A program made the translations under genes and the position numbers. This document shows, in pieces, positions 25,833 to 36,630 of a DNA stretch of 64,000 nucleotides (positions within the stretch are counted from its first letter, which is position 1; each line of letters opens with the position of its first letter). The DNA lies in assembly GCA_033782935.1 (NCBI GenBank), contig JAWQEG010000065.1, positions 149,001 through 213,000 of the forward strand, read 5' to 3'. Origin of the DNA: Petrolisthes cinctipes. Taxonomy: Eukaryota; Arthropoda; Malacostraca; Decapoda; Porcellanidae. Under the pieces are notes generated by a model, which was given only the letters and a program-made list of their open reading frames with translations, did no database searches and was not told the DNA's origin.

Positions 25833-26815
25833 GAGTAGGCATGTACAGATCGCTTCTGTGACCAAAAAATATAGAATTTTCGGGTGTTTTGAGCCTGAAT
25901 TTGGGATATAAACGGGTACAGAAGATGCATGCACATATCGACTTTGGGTACCTAAAATATCGATTTTAGCATGTTTTGAGCCTATATTTTGAAAATACTC
26001 TAACACGGAATAGTCATGTACAGATCGCTTCTGGAACCCAAAAATATCGAATTTTCGGGTGTTTTGAGCTTGAATTTGAGATATAAACGGGTACAGAAGA
26101 TGCATGCACATATCGACTTTGGGCACCCAAAATATCGATTTTGATCATGTTTTGGGTCTGTATCTTGAAAATACTCTAACACGGAGTAGGCATGTACAAA
26201 TCGATTCTGGGACCAAAAAATACCGAATTTTCGGGTGTTTTGAGCCTGAATTTGAGATATAAACGGGTACAGAAGATACCTGCACATATCGATGTTAGAC
26301 ACTTAAAATATCGATTTTTAGCATGGTTTGATCCTATATTTTGACAACATTCCAGCATTGAGTAGGTATGTACAGGTCGCATCTGGGACCAAAAAATATT
26401 GAATTTTCGGATGTTTTGAGTCTGAATTTGAGATATAATCGGGTACTGAAAATGCATGCACATATTGACTTTTTGCACCTAAAATATCGATTTTGAGCAT
26501 GTTTTGGATCTGTATCTTGAAAATACTCTAACACGGAGTATGCATGTACAGATCGCTTCTTGGCCACAAATATATCGAATTTTCGAGTGTTTTGAGCCTG
26601 AATTTAAGATATAAACGGGTACAGTAAAATCATGCACATATGTACTTTAGACACTTAAAATATCGATTTTTAGCATATTTTAAGCATATATTTTGAAAAC
26701 ATTCCAGCCCTAAGTAGGCATGTACAGATTGCTTCTGGGACACAAAAATATCGAATTTTTGGGTGTTTTGAGCCTGAATTTAAGATATAAACGGGTACAG
26801 AATATGCATGCACAT
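25833..26815 (+). repeat. ~980-bp block, right copy of a long-distance duplication
   Basis: Partner of 14,041-15,023, in the same orientation and in monomer register. The sequence to its left (T4-T5-T6-T1-T2 at 25,088-25,830) belongs to the hexamer-type mosaic and differs from what precedes the left copy. The block therefore looks inserted into, or copied over, hexamer sequence. After 26,815 the array returns to T3-T4 type monomers. Confidence 0.88.
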
Positions 26816-29800
26816 ATTGACTTTGGGCACCTAAAATATCGATTTTTAGCATGTTTTGGGCCTGTATTTTGAAAATACTCTAACACGGAGTAGGCATGTA
26901 CAGATCGCTTCTGGGACCCAAAAATATTGAATTTTCGTGTATTTTGAGCCTGAATTTGAGATATAAACGGGTACAGAAGATGCATGCACATATCGACTTG
27001 AGACACTTAAAATATCGAATTTTATCATGGTTTGGTCCTATATTTTGAAAACATTCCAGCATTGACTAGGCATGTACAGATCGTTTCTGGGACACATATA
27101 TATCGAATTTTCGAGTGTTTTGAGCCTGAATTTAAGATATAAACGTGTACAGAAGATGCCTGCACATATTGACTTTTGGCACCCAAAATATCGATTTTTA
27201 GCATGTTTGGGGCCTATATTTTGAAAATATTCTAGCACTAATGAGGAATGTACAGATCGCTTCTGCAACCAAAAAATATCGAATTTTCGGGTGTTTTGAG
27301 CCTTAATTTGAGATATAAACGGGTACTGAAGATGCATGCATATATCGACTTTTTGTACCTAAAATATCGATTTTGAACATGTTTTGGGTCTGTATCTTGA
27401 AAACATACTAGCAAAGAGAAGGGATGTACAGATCGCTTCCGAGACCCAAAAATACCGAATTTTCGAGTGTTTATAGCCTGAATTTGAGATATAAACGGGT
27501 ACAGAAGATGCATTCACATATCGACTTTGGTCACCCAAAATATTGATTTTGAGCATGTTTTGGGCCTGTATTTTGAAAATTCTCTAACATGGAGTAGGCA
27601 TGTACAGATCGCTTCTGCGACCAAAAATATCGAATTTTCGGGTGTTTTGAGCCTGAATTTGGGATATAAACGGGTACAGAAGATGCATACACATATTGAC
27701 TTTGGGCACCTAAAATATCGATTTTCAGCATGTTTTGGGCCTGTATTTTGAAAATACTCTAACACGGAGTAGGCATGTACAGATCGCTTCTGGGACCCAA
27801 AAATATCGAATTTTCGGGTATTTTGAGCCTGAATTTGAGATATAAACGGGTACAGAAGATGCATGCACATATCGACTTGAGACACTTAAAATATCGATTT
27901 TCAGCATGGTTTGGTCCTATATTTTGAAAACATTCCAGCATTGAGTAGGCATGTACAGATCGCTTCTGGGACCCAAAAATATTAAATTTTCGGGTGTTTT
28001 GAGCCTAAATTTGAGATATAAACGGGTAGTGAAGATGCATTCATATATCGACTTTGGTCACCCAAAATATTGATTTTGAGCATGTTTTGGGCCTGTATTT
28101 TGAAAATACTCTAACATGGAGTAGGCATGTACAGATTGCTTCTGCGACCCAAAAATATCGAATATTCGGGTGTTTTGAGCCTAAATTTGAAATATAAACG
28201 GGTACAGAAGATGCATACACATATTGACTTTGGGCACCTAAAATATCGATTTTCAGCATGTTTTGGGCCTATATTTTGAAAATACTCTAACACGGAGTAG
28301 GCATGTACTAATCGCTTCAGGGACCAAAAAAAATCGAATTTTCGGGTGTTTTGAGCCTGAATTTGAGATATAAACGGGTACAGAAGATGCATGCACATAT
28401 CGACTTGAGACACTTAAAATATCGATTTTTAGCATGGTTTGGTCCTGTATTTTGAAAATACTCTAACATGGAGTAGGCATGTACAGATCGCTTCTTCGAC
28501 CAAAAAATATCGAATTTTCGGGTGTTTTTAGCCTGAATTTGGGGTATAAACGGGTAAAGAAGATGCATACACATATTGACTTTGGGCACCTAAAATACCG
28601 ATTTTCAGCATGTTTTGGGCATGTATTCTGAAAATACTCTAACACGGAGTAGGCATGTACAGATCGCTTCTGGGACACATATATATCGAATTTTCGAGTG
28701 TTTTGAGCCTGAATTTAAGATATAAACGGGTACAGAAGAATCATGCACATATCGACTTTTGAACCTATAATATCGATTTTGAGCATGTTTTGGGCCAATA
28801 TTTTGAAAATATTCTAGCACTGATTAGGCATGTACAGATCGCTTTTGGGACCCAAAAATACCGAATTTTCGGGAGTTTTGAGCCTGAATTTGAGATATAA
28901 ACGGGTACAGAAGATGCATGCACATATAGACTTTGTGCTCCCAAAATATCGATTTTGAGCATGTTTTGGGTCTGAATCTTGAAAATACTCTAACGCGGAG
29001 TAGGCATGTACAGATCGCATCTGGGACCCAAAAATATCGAATTTTCGGGTGTTATCAGCTTAAATTTGAGATATAAACGGGTACTGAAGATACTTGCACA
29101 TATAGACTTTGGGCACCTAAAATATCGATTTTAGCATGTTTTGGGACTGTATCATGAAAATACTCTAACACAGTGTAGGCATGTACAGATCGCTTTTGGG
29201 ACCAAAAAATATCGAATTTTAGGGTGTTTATAGCCTGAATTTGAGATATAAACGGGTACTGAAGATGCATGCACATATCGACTTGAGACACTTAAAATAT
29301 CGATTTTTAGCATGGTTTGGTCCTATATTTTGAAAACAATCCAGCATTGAGTAGGCATGTACAGATCGTTTCTGGGACACATATATATCGAATTTTCGAG
29401 TGTTTTGATCCTGAATTTAAGATATAAACGTGTACAGAAGATGCCTGCACATATTGACTTTTGGCACCCAAAATATCGATTTTTAGCATGTTTGGGGCCT
29501 ATATTTTGAAATTATTCTAGCACTAATGAGGAATGTACAGATCGCTTCTGCAACCAAAAAATATCGAATTTTCTAGTGTTTTGAGCCTTAATTTGAGATA
29601 TAAACGGGTACTGAAGATGCATGCATATATCGACTTTTTGTACCTAAAATATTGATTTTGAGCATGTTTTGGGTCTGTATCTTGAAAACATACTAGCAAG
29701 GAGTAGACATGTACAGATTGCTTCTGGGACCCAAAAATACCGAATTTTCGAGTGTTTATAGCCTGAATTTGAGATATAAACGGGTACAGAAGATGCATTC

Positions 29801-31914
29801 ACATATCGACTTTGGTCACCCAAAATATTGATTTTGAGCATGTTTTGGGCCTGTATTTTGAAAATACTCTAACATGGAGTAGGCATGTACAGATCGCTTC
29901 TGCGACCAAAAAATATCGAATTTTCGGGTGTTTTGAGCCTGAAATTGGGATATAAACAGGTACAGAAGATGCATACACATATTAACTTTGGGCACCTAAA
30001 ATATCGATTTTCAGCATGTTTTGGGCCTGTATTTTGAAAATACTCTAATACGGAGTAGGCATGTACAGATCGCTTCTGGGGATAAAAAATATCAAATTTT
30101 CGGGTGTTTTGAGCCTGAATTTGAGATATAAACGGGTACCGAAGAATCATGCACATATCGACTTTTGCACCTATAATATCGTTTTTTGGCATGTTTTGGG
30201 CCAATATTATGAAAACATTCCAGCATTGAGAAGGCATGTACAGATCGCTTCTGGAACCCAAAAATATCGAATTTTAGGGTGTTTATAGCCTGAATTTGAG
30301 ATATAAACGGGTACAGAAGATGCATGCACATATAGACGTTGGGCACCTAAAATATCGATTTTTAGCATGGTTTGGTCCTATATTTTGAAAACATTCCAGC
30401 ATTGAGTAGGCATGTACAGATCGCTTCTGGGACCAAACAATATTGAATTTTCGGGTGTTTTGAGTCTAAATTTGAGATATAAACGGGTACAGAAGATGCA
30501 TGCATATATAAACTTTGGGCACCCAAAATATCGATTTTGAGCATGTTTTGGGCATGTATTCTGAAAATACTCTAACACGGAGTAGGCATGTACAGATCGC
30601 TTCAGGGACACATATATATCGAATTTTCGAGTGTTTTGAGCCTGAATTTAAGATATAAACGGGTACAGAAGATGCATTCACATATCGACTTTGGTCACCC
30701 AAAATATTGATTTTGAGCATGTTTTGGGCCTGTATTTTAAAAATACTCTAACATGGAGTAGGCATGTACAGATCGCTTCAGGGACCCAAAAATATCGAAT
30801 TATCGGGTGTTTTGAGCCTGAATTTGAGATATAAACGGGTACAGAAGATGCATGCACATATCGACTTTGGGCACTCAAAATATCGATTTTGAGCATGTTT
30901 TGGGTCTGTATCTTGAAAATACTCTAACACGGAGTAGGCATGTACAGATCGCTTCTGGGACCCAAAAATATCGAGTTTTCGGGTGTTTTCAGCCTAAATT
31001 TGAGATATAAACGGGTACAGAAGATGCATTCACATATCGACTTTGGTCACCCAAAATATTGATTTTGAGCATGTTTTGGGCCTGTATTTTGAAAATACTC
31101 TAACATGGAGTAGGCATGTACAGATCGCTTCAGGGACTAAAAAATATCGAATTTTCGGGTGTTTTGAGCCTGAATTTGAGATATAAACGGGTACAGAAGA
31201 TGCATGCACATATCGATTTGAGACACTTAAAATATCGATTTTTAGCATGGTTTGGTCCTATATTTCGAAAACATTCCAGCATTGAGTAGGCATGTACAGA
31301 TCGCTTCTGGGACCCAAAAATATCGAATTTTCGGGTGTTTTGAGCCTAAATTTGAGATATAAACGGGTACAGAAAATGCATGCACATATAAACTTTGGGC
31401 ACCCAAAATATCGATTTTGAGCATGTTTTGGGCATGTATTCTGAAAATACTCTAACACGGAGTAGGCATGTACAGATCGCTTCAGGGACACATATATATC
31501 GAATTTTCGAGTGTTTTGAGCCAGAATTTAAGATATAAACGGGTACAGAAGATACCTGCACATATTGACTTTTGGCACCCAAAATATCGATTTTTAGCAT
31601 GTTTTGGGCCTATATTTTGAAAATATTCTAGCACTAATAAGGCATGTACAGATCGCTTCTGCAACCAAAATATATCGAATTTTCGGGTGTTTTGAGCCTC
31701 AATTTGAGATATAAACGGGTACTGAAGATGCATGCATATATCGACTTTTTGAACCTAAAATATCGATTTTGAGCATGTTTTGGGTCTGTATCTTGAAAAC
31801 ATACTAGCAAGGAGTAGGCATGTACAGATCGCTTCTGGGACCCAAAAATACCGAATTTTCGGGTGTTTATAGCCTGAATTTGAGATATAAACGGGTATAG
31901 AAGATGCATTCACA

Positions 31915-32843
31915 TATTGACTTTGGGCATCTAAAATATCGATTTTCAGCATGTTTTGGGCCTGTATTTTGAAAATACTCTAACACTGAGTAGGCATGTA
32001 CAGATTGCTTCTGGGACCCCAAAATATTGAATTTTCGGGTGTTTTGAGCCTGAATTTGAGATATAAACGAGTACTGAAGATGCATGCACATATCGACTTT
32101 TGTGCACCTAAAAGATCGATTTTCAGTATGTTTTGAGCATGTATTTTGAAAATACTCTAGCGCTAAGTAGGCATGTACAGATTGCTTCTGGGACCCCAAA
32201 ATATTGAATTTTCGGGTGTTTTGAGCCTGAATTTGAGATATAAACGGGTACAGAAGATACATGCACATATTGTCTTTGGGCATCTAAAATATCGATTTTC
32301 AGCATGTTTTGGGCCTGTATTTTGAAAATACTCTAACACTGAGTAGGCATGTACAGATTGCTTCTGGGACCCCAAAATATTGAATTTTCGGGTTTTTTGA
32401 GCCTGAATTTGAGATATAAACGGGTACAGAAGATACATGCACATATTGACTTTGGGCATCTAAAATATCGATTTTCAGCATGCTTTGGGCCTGTATTTTG
32501 AAAATACTCTAACACTGAGTAGGCATGTACAGATTGCTTCTGGGACCACAAAATATTGAATTTTCGGGTGTTTTGAGCCTGAATTTGAGATATAAACGGG
32601 TACTGAAGATGCATGCACATATCGACTTTTGTGCACCTAAAAGATCGATTTTCAGTATGTTTTGAGCATGTATTTTGAAAATACTCTAACACGGAGTAGG
32701 CATGTACAGATCGCTTCTGGGACCCCTAAATATCGAATTTTCGGGTGTTTTGGGACTGAATTTGAGAAATCGACTTTTTGGCACCTAAAAGATCGATTTT
32801 TAGCATGTTTTTAGCCTATATTTTGAAAATATTCTAACACGGA
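31915..32843 (+). repeat. Island of right-domain (501-bp HOR type) monomers
   Basis: From about 31,915 the monomers switch to forms typical of 38-64 kb: GGGCATCTAAAATATCG, GGGACCCCAAAATATTG, GTGCACCTAAAAGATCG and CAGTATGTTTTGAGCATG. The island contains the leftmost short monomer, with its deletion join at about 32,764 (GAGAAATCGACTTTTTGG). At 32,844 the array returns to older mosaic monomers. The same switch is seen at 37,867-38,760, so this boundary was duplicated together with its left flank. Confidence 0.8.
32764..32780 (+). repeat. Leftmost short-monomer deletion join
   Basis: The join reads GAGAAATCGACTTTTTG, with AAAT in place of the ATAT found in nearly all later short monomers. The same AAAT form is seen at 38,717 and 40,546 only. 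It lies about 6 kb before the next short monomer, inside the island that is part of the large duplication. Confidence 0.8.
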
Positions 32844-35800
32844 TTAGGCATGTACTGATCGCTTCAGGGACCAAAAAAAATCGAATTTTCGGGTGTTTTG
32901 AGCCTGAATTTGAGATATAAACGGGTACAGAAGATGCATGCACATATCGACTTTTGGGCACCTAAAAGATCGATTTTCAGTATGTTTTTGGCCTGTATTT
33001 TGAAAATACTCTAACACGGAGTAGGCATGTACAGATCGCTTCTTCGACCAAAAAATATCGAATTTTCGGGTGTTTTTAGCCTGAATTTGGGGTATAAACG
33101 GGTAAAGAAGATGCATACACATATTGACTTTGGGCACCTAAAATACCGATTTTCAGCATGTTTTGGGCATGTATTCTGAAAATACTCTAACACGGAGTAG
33201 GCATGTACAGATCGCTTCTGGGACACATATATATCGAATTTTCGAGTGTTTTGAGCCTGAATTTAAGATATAAACGGGTACAGAAGAATCATGCACATAT
33301 CGACTTTTGAACCTATAATATCGATTTTGAGCATGTTTTGGGCCAATATTTTGAAAATATTCTAGCACTGATTAGGCATGTACAGATCGCTTTTGGGACC
33401 CAAAAATACCGAATTTTCGGGAGTTTTGAGCCTGAATTTGAGATATAAACGGGTACAGAAGATGCATGCACATATAGACTTTGTGCTCCCAAAATATCGA
33501 TTTTGAGCATGTTTTGGGTCTGAATCTTGAAAATACTCTAACGCGGAGTATGCATGTACAGATCGCATCTGGGAACCAAAAATATCGAATTTTCGGGTGT
33601 TTTCAGCTTAAATTTGAGATATAAACGGGTACTGAAGATACTTGCACATATAGACTTTGGGCACCTAAAATATCGATTTTAGCATGTTTTGGGCCTGTAT
33701 CATGAAAATACTCTAACACAGTGTAGGCATGTACAGATCGCTTTTGGGACCAAAAAATATCGAATTTTAGGGTGTTTATAGCCTGAATTTGAGATATAAA
33801 CGGGTACTGAAGATGCATGCACATATCGACTTGAGACACTTAAAATATCGATTTTTAGCATTGTTTGGTCCTATATTTTGAAAACAATCGAGCATTGAGT
33901 AGGCATGTACAGATCGTTTCTGGGACACATATATATCGAATTTTCGAGTGTTTTGAGCCTGAATTTAAGATATAAACGTGTACAGAAGATGCCTGCACAT
34001 ATTGACTTTTGGCACCCAAAATATCGATTTTTAGCATGTTTGGGGCCTATATTTTGAAATTATTCTAGCACTAATGAGGAATGTACAGATCGCTTCTGCA
34101 ACCAAAAAATATCGAATTTTCGGGTGTTTTGAGCCTTAATTTGAGATATAAACGGGTACTGAAGATGCATGCATATATCGACTTTTTGTACCTAAAATAT
34201 CGATTTTGAGCATGTTTTGGGTCTGTATCTTGAAAACATACTAGCAAGGAGTAGACATGTACAGATCGCTTCTGGGACCCAAAAATACCGAATTTTCGAG
34301 TGTTTATAGCCTGAATTTGAGATATAAACGGGGACAGAAGATGCATTCACATATAGACGTTGGGCACCTAAAATATCGATTTTTAGCATGGTTTGGTCCT
34401 ATATTTTGAAAACATTCCAGCATTGAGTAGGCATGTACAGATCGCTTCTGGGACCAAACAATATTGAATTTTCGGGTGTTTTGATTCTAAATTTGAGATA
34501 TAAACGGGTACAGAAGATGCATGCATATATAAACTTTGGGCACCCAAAATATCGATTTTGAGCATGTTTTGGGCATGTATTCTGAAAATACTCTAACACG
34601 GAGTAGGCATGTACAGATCGCTTCAGGGACACATATATATCGAATTTTCGAGTGTTTTGAGCCTGAATTTAAGATATAAACGGGTACAGAAGATGCATTC
34701 ACATATCGACTTTGGTCACCCAAAATATTGATTTTGAGCATGTTTTGGGCCTGTATTTTAAAAATACTCTAACATGGAGTAGGCATGTACAGATCGCTTC
34801 AGGGACCCAAAAATATCGAATTTTCGGGTGTTTTGAGCCTGAATTTGAGATATAAACGGGTACAGAAGATGCATGCACATATCGACTTGAGACACTTAAA
34901 ATATCGATTTTTAGCATGGTTTGGTCCTATATTTCGAAAACATTCCAGCATTGTGTAGGCATGTACAGATCGCTTCTGGGACCCAAAAATATCGAATTTT
35001 CGGGTGTTTTGAGCCTAAATTTGAGATATAAACGGGTACAGAGGATGCATGCACATAAAAACTTTGGGCACCCAAAATATCGATTTTGAGCATGTTTTGG
35101 GCATGTATTCTGAAAATACTCTAACACGGAGTAGGCATGTACAGATCGCTTCTGGGACACATATATATCGAATTTTCGAGTGTTTTGAGCCTGAATTTAA
35201 GATATAAACGGGTACAGAAGATGCCTGCAGATATTGATTTTTGGCACCCAAAATATCGATTTTTAGCATGTTCTGGGCCTATATTTTGAAAATATTCTAG
35301 CACTAATAAGGCATGTACAGATCGCTTCTGCAACCAAAATATATCGAATTTTCCGGTGTTTTGAGCCTCAATTTGAGATATAAACGGGTACTGAAGATGC
35401 ATGCATATATCGACTTTTTGTACCAAAAATATCGATTTTGAGCATGCTTTCGGTCTGTGTCTTGAAAACATACTAGCAAGGAGTAGGCATGTACAGATCA
35501 CTTCTGGGACCCAAAAATACCGAATTTTCGGGTGTTTTGAGCCTGAATTTGAGATATAAACGGGAACAGAAGATGCATACACATATTGACTTTGGGCACC
35601 TAAAATATCGATTTTGAGCATGTTTTGGGCCTGTATTTTGAAAATACTCTAACACGGAGTAGGCATGTACAGATCGCTTCTGGGACCCAAAAATATTGAA
35701 TTTTCGTGTATTTTGAGCCTGAATTTGAGATATAAACGGGTACAGAAGATGCATGCACATATCGACTTGAGACACTTAAAATATCGATTTTTAGCATGGT

Positions 35801-35930
35801 TTGGTCCTATATTTTGAAACATTCCAGCATTGAGTAGGCATGTACAGATCACTTCTGGGACCCAAAAATATCGAATGTTCGGGTGTTTTGAGACTAAATT
35901 TGAGATATAAACGGGTACAGAAGATGCATT

Positions 35931-36280
35931 CACATATCGACTTTGGTCACCCAAAATATTGATTTTGAGCATGTTTTGGGCCTGTGTTTTGAAAATACTC
36001 TAACATGGAGTAGGCATGTACAGATTGCTTCTGCAACCCAAAAATATCGAATTTTCGGGTGTTTTGAGCCTGAATTTGAGATATAAACGGGTACCGAAGA
36101 ATCATGCACATATCGACTTTCGCACCTATAATATCGTTTTTTGGCATGTTTTGGGCCAATATTTTGAAAATATTCTAGCACTGATTAGGCATGTACAGAA
36201 CGCTGTTGGACCCAAAAATACCGATTTTTCGGGTGTTTTGAGCCTGAATTTGAGATATAAACGGGTACAGAAGATGCATG
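35931..36280 (+). repeat. Exact 350-bp two-monomer tandem duplication, unit 1
   Basis: This stretch repeats at +350 bp with no difference that I can find, up to a G/T change near 36,297/36,647. It holds a T2-type monomer with CTGCAACCC and a second monomer with GTACCGAAGAATCATGC, CGCACCTATAATATCG and CAGAACGCTGTTGGACCC. That last box is 2 bp shorter than usual, so the pair is 350 and not 352 bp. Perfect identity implies a very recent event or an assembly duplication. Confidence 0.88.
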
Positions 36281-36630
36281 CACATATCGACTTTGGTCAC
36301 CCAAAATATTGATTTTGAGCATGTTTTGGGCCTGTGTTTTGAAAATACTCTAACATGGAGTAGGCATGTACAGATTGCTTCTGCAACCCAAAAATATCGA
36401 ATTTTCGGGTGTTTTGAGCCTGAATTTGAGATATAAACGGGTACCGAAGAATCATGCACATATCGACTTTCGCACCTATAATATCGTTTTTTGGCATGTT
36501 TTGGGCCAATATTTTGAAAATATTCTAGCACTGATTAGGCATGTACAGAACGCTGTTGGACCCAAAAATACCGATTTTTCGGGTGTTTTGAGCCTGAATT
36601 TGAGATATAAACGGGTACAGAAGATGCATG
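36281..36630 (+). repeat. Exact 350-bp two-monomer tandem duplication, unit 2
   Basis: Second unit of the perfect pair. After it the array moves into the 30.86-kb-like sequence GGGCACTCAAAATATCG. The two units share all rare variants listed for unit 1. Confidence 0.88.

Larger units (their letters stand above)
15024..31914. repeat. Domain 4: mosaic of six monomer subtypes with ~1.06-kb hexamer tendency
   Basis: Subtypes T1-T6 recur here. Complete or partial runs in the order T5-T6-T1-T2-T3-T4 occur near 18.4, 21.6, 25.3 and 31.4 kb. Shortcuts such as T4 to T2 (around 19.28-19.46 kb) and hybrids are common. Examples are a T4/T5 hybrid at ~20,517 (GGTTTGGGCATG) and a T3/T5 hybrid at ~19,636. 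One monomer near 20,636 has CGGAAAAAAAGAAGACTGC in place of CGGGTACAGAAGATGC. No foreign sequence interrupts it. Confidence 0.8.
28296..32843 (+). repeat. Large tandem duplication, copy 1 (~4.55 kb)
   Basis: Starts at ACTAATCGCTTCAGGGACC and is repeated from 32,844 (ACTGATCGCTTCAGGGACC) at +4,548 bp. Shared oddities include GGACCAAAAAAAATCG, TTTGGGGTATAAACGGGTAA, GAAGAATCATGCACATATCG, GTGCTCCCAAAATATCG, CTAACGCGGAGTA, TATCATGAAAATACTC and GAATTTTAGGGTG. The copies are collinear but differ by indels of whole monomers. This copy includes the island of right-domain monomers at its end. Confidence 0.8.

Noticed and set aside
36281..36630. Inverted (strand-switched) monomers near duplication joins
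   Set aside because: Landmarks GGCATGTACAG and AAACGGG stay on the plus strand on both sides of each join I examined.
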